Below, piece after piece: positions 23,241 through 35,520 of a stretch of DNA of 64,000 nt. A program made the position numbers and the translations under genes. The first letter of the stretch is position 1. The number at the start of each line of letters is the position of its first letter. The DNA lies in assembly GCA_947568835.1 (NCBI GenBank), contig OX387610.1, forward strand, positions 8,581,501 to 8,645,500. The letters run 5' to 3'. The notes beneath the pieces were generated by a model. That model was not told where the DNA came from. It did not search any database and saw nothing but the letters and a program-made list of their open reading frames with translations. Source of the stretch: Protonemura montana (taxonomy: Eukaryota; Arthropoda; Insecta; Plecoptera; Nemouridae).

Positions 23241-23871
23241 GTCATTTTATTTATGTTTATTTTGGTGAAATCTTGACAATACGTTCCAAAAATCTTTCCC
23301 AAATAACAAAGTAAAGAGACGCCAAAAAGGTATACAAAGCGGTGCCCCGCGTATATATCCAATCTGCCCAAAATCAACATCACCTTGCAAGACCACAACC
23401 AAAATCAGGTATTAAAAAAACAAAAAAAAGTTCAAAATCAACATTATCCATACCGATTTTCAAGAATATCTATATATACACCTCACTTACGAGGTCCCAC
23501 CCTCACCAAACAATCAAACGTCTCGTCAATCCATCTAACAAAGACACAAAAACCACCCACACAACATCATATAACGCTCCTCATCCTTGGCACACAACGG
23601 CTCACGTATATGAAGAATCACGCTAACACCGACGATAACAATAACGGGAATAATCGCAATTACAAGCACATTACTTTGCGTTTTTCGATTCGCAAGAGCA
23701 ATTACGCCGTGCAACAATAGCGCGGTAAGATACTATATCAAGATACGCTGGGAAGAGATTTTCCAATGAGTCTTCGCGCAGAGAAACGCACGGCGAGTGA
23801 GTAATACCGTACTACCACAATTGTTCGCGAAAAATGGCCGCCAAATGATTACTTAACCGACATAAATGGGG
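23241..23871. other. Intergenic, nothing recognised
   Basis: Overlapping frames at 23342-23720 are in AC-rich sequence and read as low complexity. No support for a gene. Confidence 0.45.
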
Positions 23872-24120
23872 GATGCTACTAGGTGAAGTCACATAAGGAA
23901 TTTAATTTCGTTATTTCTCACAGATTACTCGCATTTGAGACTGGCTTACTCTCAATTAATCTTTATTAATGCTAACCTCAACGATTGATACACAAGTATC
24001 GATATTTTAAGTTGTGATTATCTATTGTAGAGGTTTTTTAAAAAGGACGGCCGCAAGCACCGTTTGCACGTTTTGCCTAATCGTTTGCTCAGCAAAAAGC
24101 TAAACATAAAAACTCAATGT
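23872..24120 (-). mobile_element. tRNA-SINE family 2 body
   Basis: Minus-orientation copy: gatgctactaggtgaagtca, cgcatttgagactggcttac, tcaattaatctttattaatg and aaggacggccgcaagcacc. Confidence 0.85.
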
Positions 24121-25506
24121 TTATACCTTAGGTATTGGCATGTACGTAATTACAATGATACAGCGTTACTACCATACATGCAGTGATATTAATTTCATTA
24201 CTTTTTCTTTTCTTTCTTTTGTAATTTTCGCAAATTTGATCTCAGTGGCAGTCCAATTTGCCAGACGATACATCTGCTTCCCTAGCGATAACATGTTATT
24301 AATTAAAATTAATGCACACCCGTGGTGATGATTTTAAATTATATTTAATTATTCTCCTAGCACGTACCATATATCTATAGTGGTAACGATTAAATATCGT
24401 CGGACGCTTTTCAAATGTGTCTGGAATGTCGATTCGGTTTGGTAAGTATCGTATTTCTGGTCAGTGCTAACAATCAGTGAGTAACCATTTTAATTGCATG
24501 TGGTGCAAAATAACGATTGCGCATCAAATTTTTTTTTCTAGCGACAACTCGCGCACGTGATAATTACGACCAATTTTAAAGATGACGAAATTAGTGGAAC
24601 CTGAAGCAGCGCTCAAGTTTAAAAACTTGTTTCACATGGGTTCAAAAGAGTTTAAAAAAAAACAGCAGCAAACAATCTACGGTCATGACAATGGTATTAT
24701 TCTTCATCACTTTATAGTTACTCATCAATTTAAATACCTTTTAATACCTGTTAAGTAATGAATTTCAAATCAAGGACCTTTCAACAAAGTTTAGTCAGTA
24801 CCTTTATTAAGACCTTGCGTGAACTAGTAGGTAAGGTAAATCCCAAAAACGCTATTGCATCGATACTTTAAAGTTTTCAAGAGACAATTACGAGGGTATT
24901 TGTTCGATTTGCGTTCATCTTGTCAGGTGTCAACATTTCAACCTATCTCGACTTAATCATGTAAGCTGTGTTGCCAAATCAAAAGCCTACCGTTCATCCT
25001 TCCAATCAGGTAAACACCAGAAATATAATTGCAAAGCAATGTATGCATTTGACAACGAAGCTCAAACAAACAATTATTCCTGCAAAGATATTTCGGAGGT
25101 AAATATTAAGTTAAACAATTGTGTTAACAAATGCCCATTGTTAGAAATTGATGTACCTAAGTTTTTGGAAGACACTATGGACTGAATTCAAAAAATAAGA
25201 TAGCATATCAATTGTTGTAATTGATTATACGGGGGTCCTAATGCGCTATGAAATTGCCTCACCGATCCAGACGAAAAAGAGTCTACGAATACTACAACAA
25301 CATTTTGACATGCTTTTCAAGAGCTTTCTTTATGCGAGTTGAGGTTTTCCAAAAAAAAAACGCAAAAAAATTACTACAGAAAGAAGACGAAACACGACGT
25401 TAACGATATAATAAATTCGAGTCACTGTCTTAAAAGTGTGTAAAGGGTGTGTCATGAGACAAAATTTGATAGCGTCGACAGTTTTAGTAATGTTGAAAGT
25501 AATTTT
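24121..25506. other. Intergenic, nothing recognised
   Basis: AT-rich spacer with no recognised exon or transposon family. Confidence 0.45.
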
Positions 25507-25673
25507 GTAAGTAAGTAATGTAGTAATGTTGTAAGTAATGTTGTAAGTAAGTAATGTAGTAATGTTGTAAGTAATGTTGTAAGTAAGTAATGTAGTAATG
25601 TTGTAAGTAATGTTGTAAGTAAGTAATGTAGTAATGTTGTAAGTAATTTTGTAAGTAAGTAATGTAGTAATGT
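25507..25673 (+). repeat. 36-bp tandem repeat, about 5 units
   Basis: Units begin at 25507, 25543, 25579, 25615 and 25651. Each consists of gtaagtaagtaatgtagtaa and tgttgtaagtaatgtt, so the array is itself built from smaller (g)taagt and taatgt words. A 36-bp period keeps minus-strand frames open (repeats of NITTLLTYNITY), which explains the 120-aa and 93-aa frames here. They are not genes. Confidence 0.95.
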
Positions 25674-26534
25674 TGAAACATAAAAAAAACAAAAAAATGT
25701 GCTAGTTTTTGATATGTAGATGGTTCATTAATTTTAAAACACTTTTGTTTAAATTCCGGCAGCAAAAGTCGCAGATATAATTAGTTATTTTTCTTTAAAA
25801 ACAGCATTTAAGAAAAAGGGACATCTTTGGCAAGAGGTTCGATAAGAAAATAGAGGAAAAAAATTTAGCCAGGACTACGAATTTTCCTAGTCAAAGTATG
25901 AACGAGAGAAATATTACCGTGAAAGGTTAAATCTTAAAAAATTGCAAATTCTTGCTATGGGCAGTTATTTTCACTATTGAGATCACTTTTACCCACTCAA
26001 AAACTTTGATTGGGAACACCATTTTATAAAATATTTACTAGGACAGTTATAAGATTTAAGTGAAAAACTAATTATTTTCAAATTGATTACGCATTTATTA
26101 TTTCAAGCTTGGTGCTCGATCATGAAAAATCCATTTTATGTATTTTTTATTATATTATTTTTTCCCATACGTCTTTAAATTTCCCAAACCATAAATAACA
26201 ACAATGTAATCTGTGATATTTACCTTAAAAGTGTCGACATTTTCTTCTTATTCACAAACTCAGTTGCTTCAGGACGTTTATCTTGTTCGGCGAGCGGCGC
26301 AGATTGAAATGTTTACTATTGTCGCTTCATTTGTCAATCCGATGCAGCAAAAGTGCACGGTGCATTCTTGTGCATCAGCAGAATAATTGCATATAATGAC
26401 TGATTGTAACTGTCGCCTTGAGAATTCGCTTCACGACGACCTACGACAAGCAACTGACCTCACTGTAGTAGGCAAAAAATTACACAGTTTTTCAAAATGA
26501 CAAAAAAAAAATTTACGACTCTTTTTTGTTTGTT
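25674..26534. other. Intergenic, nothing recognised
   Basis: AT-rich spacer. Confidence 0.45.
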
Positions 26535-26820
26535 TATAAAATAAAAATGTTCGCGAAGTCAGTTCCGTTTTTATGCACAGTTCAACTAAATCAGTCGATT
26601 GTTTTTATTTGTTAAAAAAAATCAAGGTTCGTAATCGCAATCTGAAAGACGTTTCTTTGGAGCGAGACGTTCACCACGTTACACCGACGAAGCCGTGTAT
26701 GTGAATGATCAAACGATGTAAATATCTAAGATCAAAGAACCTTCCTCTGCAGCTGTAAACACTAGCGCCGTGCGGCGGTTCCGTCAACCAAGCTTGGTTA
26801 ATTTACCTCTGTGTACCGGT
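26535..26820 (+). promoter_or_regulatory. Possible promoter and first exon
   Basis: TATAAA at 26535-26540 precedes an initiator-like TCAGTT whose A is at 26561, a spacing slightly shorter than usual. The following segment gains CG dinucleotides (agcgccgtgcggcggttccg) and ends at a consensus donor, taccg|gtaagt, with the GT at 26819-26820. It has no coding start in a long frame, so it would be a non-coding first exon. The next exon was not found. Confidence 0.3.
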
Positions 26821-27742
26821 AAGTTATGTGGGTTGAAACTTAATACGAAAGTGGGTCTTAAAAGTGTGTTGTGTTTTTGAAATGATTTTTGGTCGTTGGA
26901 CTTTGATCGTCGTGGAAATAGTACAAAAAACATGTAGTATAATTAAAACTATTCCCCTAAAGGATAATTAGTTTAATAAACAATTCAAATTTAACTTGAT
27001 AACTGACTATAATTAGTTTTTTACTTATTTTTTGCCTATATTTTTTAATTTATTCACATACAATATCTTTGTTTATTTGAAGTACCCAATAAAATTCTAA
27101 ATTTAGAGTTATTACTTCTGTATAAGTACAAGGAACGACACAGGAAAATACAGTTTTTTTTAATAAAGCTTGTGAAATGAAACGAAGAAAATTATAATTA
27201 AAGAAAATAAAAATAATGTTGCATGTTTTAGAAGATAGTAAATAGAAATAACTAATACTAAAATACTAATAGAAGATAGTTTAGCTAAATGGTTTAAGTT
27301 CTTTTTCTGCCAGCTGTATTCAACATAAAAATTGCAGTATTTTCTTTGAAAATATTAATAAATACATATTTAAAAAAAAATTATCTGATACTGTAATGTG
27401 CAGATATGTAAAATGACGCCACCGAAGTCGTATAGTTAAGTGCTGTATAGAAGGTAAAATGAAATTCCTTCACGGGTAGAACGCTAATTTTTAAAATTGT
27501 CTTTCTGAAGAAACCGATCCCGAGGACTCTCTTTTGGTCGGATTGCCTGTGAGTATGCTTTATGGCCGGTATAGTGTTTCGTCCCTGGAACTAATCGTCC
27601 CTGGGAGCATAACACCACGCTCTAAAGATGGTCAACGCAGAGTTTAGCGGTGGCGAAAATAGTACTACACCTTTAATGGTCTGCCATATGTAAGGAATAT
27701 TTCGACAGCAATCTAAAAGAAAATAAACTGTTGCTACGCTGT
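26821..27742. other. Intergenic or intronic, nothing recognised
   Basis: AT-rich. No coding exon seen. Confidence 0.4.
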
Positions 27743-28304
27743 GGGCTGTTTGCCGTGTTGAAAACATTGGTTCTCTTGAGATCACCGAGGTTAAGCGTGG
27801 GTCAGGTATTGGATGGGTGACCACCGAACAGTTTGGCGTATTAAAAACATTTGTTCTCGTTAGATCACCGAGATTTGGATGGGTGACCAAAGAACGGTTT
27901 GGCGTTTTGGAAACGTTAACTCGCGTAAGATCATCAAGGTTAAGCAACACTGAGATAAGTTAGGGATATTGCATGGATGACCATCATACGCGTAACTATA
28001 TATATTTTTTTAGTAGGAAGGTTTCAGAAATACAAGTTAGCCCACCAACTTATCTCGCTTTGATTATCAACCTCTCGACAGCATGGATTTGTGGAGGAAT
28101 CCTGTTCGTGCCATACCCTCCTTCGGAAGGGGTCCCCTTGGTTCATTTCGATAGGAGTAGGATACGTGATGGCCTTAAATTTCCTCTCCACATTTCTAGG
28201 TTAGGTTAGGATCATCATTATCTACATTAACCATTGACTTATCGACGCCATTGGACCAGTGTCATGTGGCACGTTGTCAAAGCGGTGCGTCGTTAAAACC
28301 GGCA
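27743..28304 (+). mobile_element. 5S-derived SINE with three 5S-like heads
   Basis: Three consecutive 5S-like segments come first. The clearest has agatcaccgaggttaag and attggatgggtgaccacc (27777-27826). The second is internally deleted but keeps tagatcaccgaga and tttggatgggtgacc. The third keeps taagatcatcaaggttaagc. They are followed by the SINE body with tatcaacctctcgacagcat, a decayed hairpin core and the gcgtcgttaaaacc end. The antisense 119-aa frame over it is a shadow. Confidence 0.85.
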
Positions 28305-29675
28305 AATTTTGAACATTGACTAGAAATCCCTTAAACTCAATAAAAAGCCATCTGTTCAAGACTCTTCTATAAGAGGTCTCTCAATTCTGTCATAATGCTA
28401 AATATTTCCCAACCATCATAAAATGATTGAATTATAGCTAACATGATTACCTACATCACCCCTAATACAATTCAAATAAGATCACGTGAAAACATTATCA
28501 TTAGCTGTTATCTCCCCCTCTAAAAGCAAAATTCCTAACTCTCCCCTATTTTGATCCGTATTGACGCCCCAAAGGATCTATTAGCAGGGGGGGGGGGGGG
28601 GGGGGGGGGCATCGTGATCTAACCTATTTGTAGCTACACAAAGAGTGAGGCATCCATTATGCCAGCTTTGATCATTTTGTGCACAATGAAAACCAATTCA
28701 AACGTCTTGTAGGGGAACTATAGTATATTAGATCAACCATTTTCTTGGTATTGGAGGGTGTTGAAGAAGGGTCGGTAAATATCAACGGGAAACTCTTAGA
28801 TCTTAGATTTGTGTACTTTTTCACCCTCAATGGCAAGCGTCGTGGTCGTTGTAGGTGTGACACAAGAAAAATTGAAGGATAACTTCTAACTTTTAGTGGG
28901 TATTGTCATAGGTAACTCATTTTTTGTTTTTGAAGAAGTTACCGTATCAGGAGCGGACCTTTTCAGGAGCGACTAATTTTAAGCACAACCGACGTAATTG
29001 TTTAGTGTCATTGTCCTACGCATTTGTATTGTCTGTGAGCTGAAATTTACATAGACTAGCAAAAGCGAGCAAAAATTAAAATCTTCACGTTGCTTTTAGG
29101 TCCGGTTTTACCAAAATCTCGCCTTCTAGTTGAAGTGTTAGTTAAAACTATTGTCATGACGACTTCCAATCACATGCAGTAAAATGGAGATGTTTCTGTG
29201 AGTTGGAAGTCCAACTTATAGTTGAAAATTTTCGTAAAACTCGATCTTAGTGTCGCGAAGCGACTGTTGCTCAAAAAATTCGAATCCAAAATATGAAAGA
29301 AATTACACAATACAGAATCGCAGTGCTTGGTTTCTTTTATCGTAACTGTATGGATTTAAGGACAGAATATGTAAAATAATTAAGGTTTTAGCTTCTAATT
29401 TTTTAAAATGACTAAAATCAAGAACAATTCATCTGGAGGAGACTTCATAGGAGAACCATTCTATTTATCAGGATAAATATTCTTTAAATATTTTATTAAT
29501 AAAGCCTGCATGCAATTTTACCTTATCCTGCAGTCACCTTTGGTCCGGAGAGAACCAGGACACCAGAAGACAGTCGAAGACTCGTGGAAAATTCTAAAAA
29601 TATACCCACTTGTTAGAAGCAGCACATAAAATGAATGCTAAAAAAAAATCTATGGAATATCCGTTGAATGAAGTT
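28305..29675. other. Intergenic; G23 tract
   Basis: A run of 23 G at 28587-28609. The rest is AT-rich with nothing recognised. Confidence 0.45.
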
Positions 29676-30766
29676 TTATGGCGTTTTCGACTGGCTGTCC
29701 CAGTGCGCCCCGGGTGTGCACCGGGGTCGATATGCGTGTTCGACTGGGCATGTGACTCTGTCCCAGTGCAACTTTCACGTGTTCGACTGGGCATGTGACT
29801 CTGTCCCAGTGCAACTTTCACGTGTTCGACTGGGCATGTGACTCTGCCCCAGTGCAACTTTCACGTGTTCGACTGGGCATGTGACTCTGTCCCAGTGCAA
29901 CTTTCACGTGTTCGACTGGGCATGTGGCTCTGTCCCAGTGCAAATTTCACGTGTTTGACTGGGCATATGACTCTGTCCCAGTGCAACTTTTACGTGTTCG
30001 AGTGGGCATGTGACTCTGCCCCAGTGCAACTTTCACGTGTTCGACTGGGCATGTGACTCTGTCCCAGTGCAACTTTCACGTGTTTGACTGGGCATGTGAC
30101 TCTGCCCCAGTTCAACTTTCACGTGTTCGACTGGGCATGTGACTCTGCCCCAGTGCAACTTTCACGTGTTCGACTGGGCATGTGTCTCTGCCCCAGTGCA
30201 ACTTTTACATGTTTGACTGGGCATATGACTCTGTCCCAGTGCAACTTTTACGTGTTCGAGTGGGCATGTGACTCTGCCCCAGTGCAACTTTCACGTGTTC
30301 GACTGGGCATGTGACTCTGTCCCAGTGCAACTTTCACGTGTTTGACTGGGCATGTGACTCTGCCCCAGTTCAACTTTCACGTGTTCGACTGGGCATGTGA
30401 CTCTGCCCCAGTGCAACTTTCACGTGTTCGACTGGGCATGTGACTCTACCCCAGTGCAACTTTCACGTGTTTGTCTAGGCATGTTACTCTGTCCCAGTGC
30501 AACATTCACGTGTTCGACTGGGCATGTGACTCTATCCCAGTGCAACTTTTACGTGTTCGACTGGCAGAGTTGCTCGCTCTCCGGTGTACTTTTCTTCCTC
30601 CAAAAATGTCAACAGTGCAATTGGAAAACAAATCAATCCATTGACAGCGAGTGCTCACCTGTTCAGGTGTGAGCGCCCTCGCTCAGAGCTGGTGCAAACC
30701 CGGTGGAGAATCTCATAGAGCAAGTTTCAAACCCTCCCTGGAGTAAACCAGTCGAAAACACCATAA
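29676..30766. mobile_element. Terminal-inverted-repeat element carrying a 43-bp array
   Basis: TTATGGCGTTTTCGACTGG at 29676-29694 and its near-perfect reverse complement at 30748-30766 (18 of 19 positions) bound a 1.09 kb segment. A TA dinucleotide lies at both outer edges and is compatible with a TA target duplication. A second, shorter inverted match (cccgggtgtgcacc left, ggtgcaaacccgg right) lies just inside the termini. There is no transposase frame, so it would be non-autonomous. Confidence 0.6.
29735..30565 (+). repeat. 43-bp tandem repeat, about 20 units
   Basis: The anchor cgactgggca recurs every 43 bp from 29741 to 30558 (19 periods). A unit reads gtgttcgactgggcatgtga, ctctgtcccagtgcaacttt, cac, and contains the inverted pair ACTGGG / CCCAGT. 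Variants alternate between ctctgtccc and ctctgcccc and between tttcacgtg and ttttacgtg. The apparent proteins over it on both strands simply translate the repeat. Confidence 0.95.
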
Positions 30767-32384
30767 GATACTGGAATACCAACGTTTTTGATGTGGGTGG
30801 GCGAAGATGTAAGTGAACCATGTTAATTATATGCACCGGTAAGTATTACCTAGCGTTAATATGGGCTAATTAGTATTGTCGGCCAGTCACCGTAGTTGTT
30901 ACTGAAAACACGACTCAGCAATTACAGTAACTTTAATTATAAATTTTAATTCTTGTTAAATATCTACCTACATCAAATATCCTAGTGAATCGTTTGATTT
31001 GCGTTTATTGTTAAAATCGTTAAAATGTGCAGATGAGTATAATTTCCAGTCAGTTATAAAGTATAATAAGGAAATGAATCTTTAGGATCTAACGGAGCTT
31101 TCAATATGAATTTTTTAACGGAATTTTTGCTGTGTTAAATATTTTATGGTAGTAGCTTCTTAATGATAGTGCCTATTGGATAGCTGGGATTACCAATGCA
31201 AAATAAATTTAAAAAAAATTTTGTTGAGATTTGATCGAAGTACGCTCGATGGTACGTAAATGTACGAGATAGGTTGTCATAAAATACTATAAAAGCATTA
31301 TAATTCATGTCCAATTGTGCTAAAGCACTAAATCAAACTATACCAATTACAGATTCAAAAAATACAAAGTTGGAAAATTCTGAAAATTCTGATTCAGAAA
31401 ATTGTATTTAAAAACTCGCATAGCGTATCAAAATTTTGTGGAGCACTTATTTGATTCGAGAAAATATCGCAAGGCATGGCTTATTAAGCTGAATTCTATT
31501 CTAATAATTTACATTTTTAGGTTTGTACTTTCTTTAAAATAGTACATTGCAATTGCCAAGCTTCTTTAAAACAAACTTTTAAATAATTTTCCCATTTCTT
31601 TTCAGCCGTCAAATACAAGCAAGTTCTCTAAGATTCGTCTAAGTTTCTTCGGTCAAACTAGATCCTCAGTGTCCAGGATCAATCCTGATTCCTTGTTACA
31701 GGACTTTCTAGTCGTAAAGTATCCTTATTTGTGCCAGTCAACATTTCGGAACAGTTATTTAAATAAAATGCGATTCCCATATCCCTTCTCATCCGTTATA
31801 GATTGTCATCCCTTCCAGACAAATTTAAGAGTAACTAAATCTTGCATTTCTCCTCTCAGCCCCACCCAACAGAAACATCTTTCTAACACCAATCTAATCC
31901 ACATTCCACAAGAAATCATCAAACTTAAGCAATCAAAGCCCCATTTTTTACCACTTTGATGGAAATTCCCTGAAAAATATGTTATGTTATAATATTTCAG
32001 TTGGCTAATTCTGACCGCAAAACATTGCTTCTTTGTGACGTCACGCGTATGTCTCCGCTGGTCCATGGTCTGATGGCCATCAGGTCACTGGTCATCAAAA
32101 GGTATGCTCGACTGACTTTTCATAATGTCCGTGGAATTGGGTGACTGGTGTGAGCAATTAGAACCGTCGAAATGGAGCTAGCGAAATAGGTACAAGCCGT
32201 TCTTGCAGAGCGTGCCACCCTAGCAAGGACCCATCTAGGCTGACATGGATGAAAATTCATTTTATTTAATAGTGGTGCTTGGGTGTTAAGTAAAATTGCG
32301 CTGAATATTACATAGTGCTATTAGGTGGGTCATCATTATAAGTTAAATAGTTGCCTAAGTTAAAACAGGAGGCTAAACAGTATG
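30767..32384. other. Intergenic; CRE site and an orphan splice donor
   Basis: An isolated consensus donor caccg|gtaagt has its GT at 30839-30840. A cAMP-response-element palindrome TGACGTCA is at 32036-32043. No exon was recognised. Confidence 0.4.
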
Positions 32385-32765
32385 ACTTAAGATCACCGAA
32401 GTTAAACAATACTGGTCTGGGTAAAGCATTGAATAGGTAACCGTCATGCAAAACCCGCTATGTTCGGGAGAAAGGTCGGAGGTTTTATAGATACTAAAAC
32501 TGAACTCGCTTTGCTTATCAACCTCTCGACATTATGTATTTGTAGAGGAATCCTGTTGTTCGCGGTGTACCGTCCTTCGAAAGGGACCTTAAGCGTCCAC
32601 TTGGTGCTCGTCTACAGCAGTAGGCTAAGTACCTGTACCAGATTTCTCTCCTCCGTTTTAGGCTAGATTAGATTAATCATAATTCTCATCATCACCCACT
32701 CATTCGCTGACGGCCACTGACCAGTGCCTGGATACCAATTGTCAAAACAGTGCTCCAGATAATGC
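32385..32765 (+). mobile_element. 5S-derived SINE, head plus body
   Basis: One 5S-like head (aagatcaccgaagttaaac, then gaataggtaaccgtcatgc) is joined through tatgttcgggagaaaggtcg to the body. The body contains tttgcttatcaacctctcga, ccgtccttcgaaagggac, atcatcacccactcattcgc and tgtcaaaacagtgc. This copy shows most directly that head and body form one unit. Confidence 0.88.
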
Positions 32766-35146
32766 GATGCTTACTTTAGAAATTAGATTTTTTCATTGCC
32801 AAATTCTGTACTAGCTGGTAAAACAATGTTGCACGGACATTTAGCTTGTTTTCGAAGGAGAGGATAGACCGAAGTTCCTGCTTAAATTGTGATCGTCCAA
32901 AGATCACTAAAACAATCGATTTTCGTCGGAGTCTACAGAAACTTTCATCTGAGATAGCAGATGACAGTGGGGTGTCCACTTCTATTCGGTGAGCTCAAAT
33001 TTACTGTGATAGTCTATGAATGCCTCGATCGATTTTGAGACGTGCACTGCAGCTCTGTCTTGTCTCCTGCCTCTGCCATGAACTTTGTGACACTTTTTTT
33101 TCTTGTTTCTGTTAAGAACTGACCATGTATGGTTCCTGAAATTGTTAGTGGCCAGTTATTTACATCTTGCACATGTTGCGTTGCCATGCCATGTGGTAAA
33201 ATTCTGTTCAGTTATTTTGAATTGAGGTCAGAAAACATCGTATTTTGTCATTTTAAATGACACCAGAAAATCTAGTACGCAGTGATTAGTTATCATTGTT
33301 GTTTTAAGTGCAGAAACATCTTGAGAAAATAGATACATTTTATTTTTTAACAAATCGTCATGACCTTAATAATCATGACTTGAAAATAAATAAATGTTAA
33401 GAAAAAAACTCCAAATTAAGAAAATTACTTCAAACTGTCATATGTTTACAATAAAAAAAATATATTTTTACTTTTTAGCCCGTTTTAAAAACGATTTTTT
33501 TTCAATATTTGTTTTTAAATACATTTTTCAAGCCCATTTCCAGCCAGCACAAATCTAAAAAAATAATGGTCGAATATTTCTCACTGAAGCCAAATTATAT
33601 AAAACGTAAAAATCGAGCAGTTGTCAAAATTGATCGGAGAAATTAGGCTGCACATCCAAAACTGACAAAAAAAAAACTTAGAAAGAAAGTGACAACATTT
33701 TCCCCATTACGAATACGATTTCCCCACCTGCAATGCCAACTACCCAATTTCCTCGACACCACCGGTTTTGTTAAGGGAGTCTAAAATCGAACACGACAAG
33801 CACGACAGCCAAGTTAAGACTTGAAAAATCTCCCCTTTTCGAAATGTCATTCTTAGCTGCATCTATTCTTTCTATTATTTTTATAAACTATTTCTATTCT
33901 ATTTCTATTTTCTATTCTCTTCTTTTTATTTCTTATCTATTCATCTACCGGTGTACCAATGCTGCCCAAGGTAATCTATGTGTGTACTAAACTTGTTATT
34001 ACCAAAGTTACAAAATGTGGTCACAGAAACCGATTGCATTGTGTGGTTCTGGTTAGGAGTGCGATCTTTTATAATACCTAAACCTATGAAGATAAATAGC
34101 GTCTGAAGATTTGCTGTGGAGAAAAACAATTGTATGCATCACTGACATTAACGTTTTATTTGGAGGAAATTGTAATGATAACGGTCGCAAATTGAATGAA
34201 ATATGTAGGGTGGCAACTTTGAAGGCATTCTTAAGAATTATTTTTATGTGTCCCGTTCAAAAACCAATTTTATCAATTCTGAAAATTGTCGATTTTCGGT
34301 ATTTTTCGGTATTTTTAGCAATAAATATTTAACATGATTGCAATATTTTTCTATTTACAAATTTTAAAATACACTTACAGAGTATTCAAGCAATGTTTAA
34401 ATAATGTAAAAAAAATCCACGAAGAAAGAGATTGGCATTGTAAATTTTTAAATATGTCAGGTCAAAATTAGTTTTCAAAAAGATTTTCTTCACATTTTCC
34501 ACTAGTTTTTCATCTATTGATTAGTGAAAATGTTTACCTTTTCATCAGCTTTAAAACAATTGTCTTTAAAATAAGTTGTTTTTTACTCAGCAGTCAAACC
34601 CCAATTTTAATTTTTTTGTTGAACTGATTTGCTCAGGCTAGATGAAATGAGTCTAAAAATCTCCAATATCACCAAATTTTTACACGAAAATATAACCAAT
34701 TTAAAACAACCCTTCACCTAACCCCTTCCCAATATCTCACCATAATTCCTTTGTAAACGTCATTAAAAAAAATAAAACTTAAATTTTATTTTCTGAATAA
34801 ATATCACTTCCGGACACTTTTAAGTTTAGACTCATGACATTTCTTATCGCCCGATCACAAAATTCCAACCACGATTGCCCCAACCGCAGACTTCTGTGCT
34901 TTGATCCAATCTCTTAGATCCCACTCGTCAACGTGTACCAATAGTAAATCGATCTACCGCAACCGCAGCCGTGCGCTGTTTAATTCAAGATGCAATCCAA
35001 GAAGAAGCTGCTTTGTCTTTGCTTGGTCATCGTGGGACAGATATCATCTTGGTGACCTCCGCTCACGGGGTTGAATATTAATAAATTGAGACCCAAGACG
35101 TTACAAGAGCTTGACAAAGAAGAGGATCCCTGAGAAACTAGAATCT
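32766..35146. other. Intergenic; TTCTATT microsatellite
   Basis: A degenerate pyrimidine-rich TTCTATT repeat at about 33865-33945. Otherwise AT-rich with nothing recognised. Confidence 0.45.
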
Positions 35147-35338
35147 GTGTGCCCAGATAGCTCAGTTGTTGGCTATCCGGGAGGATCGCTCCCGCTGGTG
35201 TGGTAGCTATGGGATGGGAAGTCCCGGGTTTATGTCCCTGTTCGGTGGCCCATTTTCGCACAAGAGGGCCAACGTTAATGTTAAACTTTCTGCTGAGCAA
35301 ACGAGCTGACTACCCGTGGTAACAGAAGGTGTCACAAT
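35147..35338 (+). mobile_element. tRNA-SINE family 2 with tRNA-like head
   Basis: The head (35147-35250) has an A-box-like gatagctcagttgttgg, an inserted hairpin-prone gggaggatcgctcccg, and a decayed B box (gggtttatgtcc). It runs into tggcccattttcgcacaag and then directly into the family 2 body (aacgttaatgttaaactttc, tgctgagcaaacgagc) until 35338, where similarity stops. This copy links the headless family 2 bodies in this window to a tRNA-like promoter. Confidence 0.7.
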
Positions 35339-35384
35339 TACAAAAAAGACATCTGTGATTTGACAAAAACTATAAAATTGGGTG

Positions 35385-35520
35385 TTGAATGCTAAGTGAA
35401 GAACAAATAAATTTCCCAACTTTTCGTACCTGTTATTTTATCATGAGTGAATGCAGTTCTGACAATTTTCCGAAACTTTTGTAAATTTAGTTGTTCTTCA
35501 CTTTGCATTTAAACCTTAGT
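35385..35520. mobile_element. Foldback element, short diverged copy
   Basis: ttgaatgctaagtgaagaac on the left and ttagttgttcttcactttgc on the right are inverted partial copies of the arms seen at 54603-54831, about 50 bp apart. They carry several mismatches. Confidence 0.55.

Noticed and set aside
25330-25765. Frames of 93 and 120 aa with NITTLLTYNITY or QHYYITYL repeats
   Set aside because: They translate the 36-bp array in two frames of the minus strand.
29594-30672. Repetitive frames of 60-90 aa with Cys and Trp (CDSVPVQLSRVRLGMW-type)
   Set aside because: They translate the 43-bp array on both strands, with no flanking exon signals.
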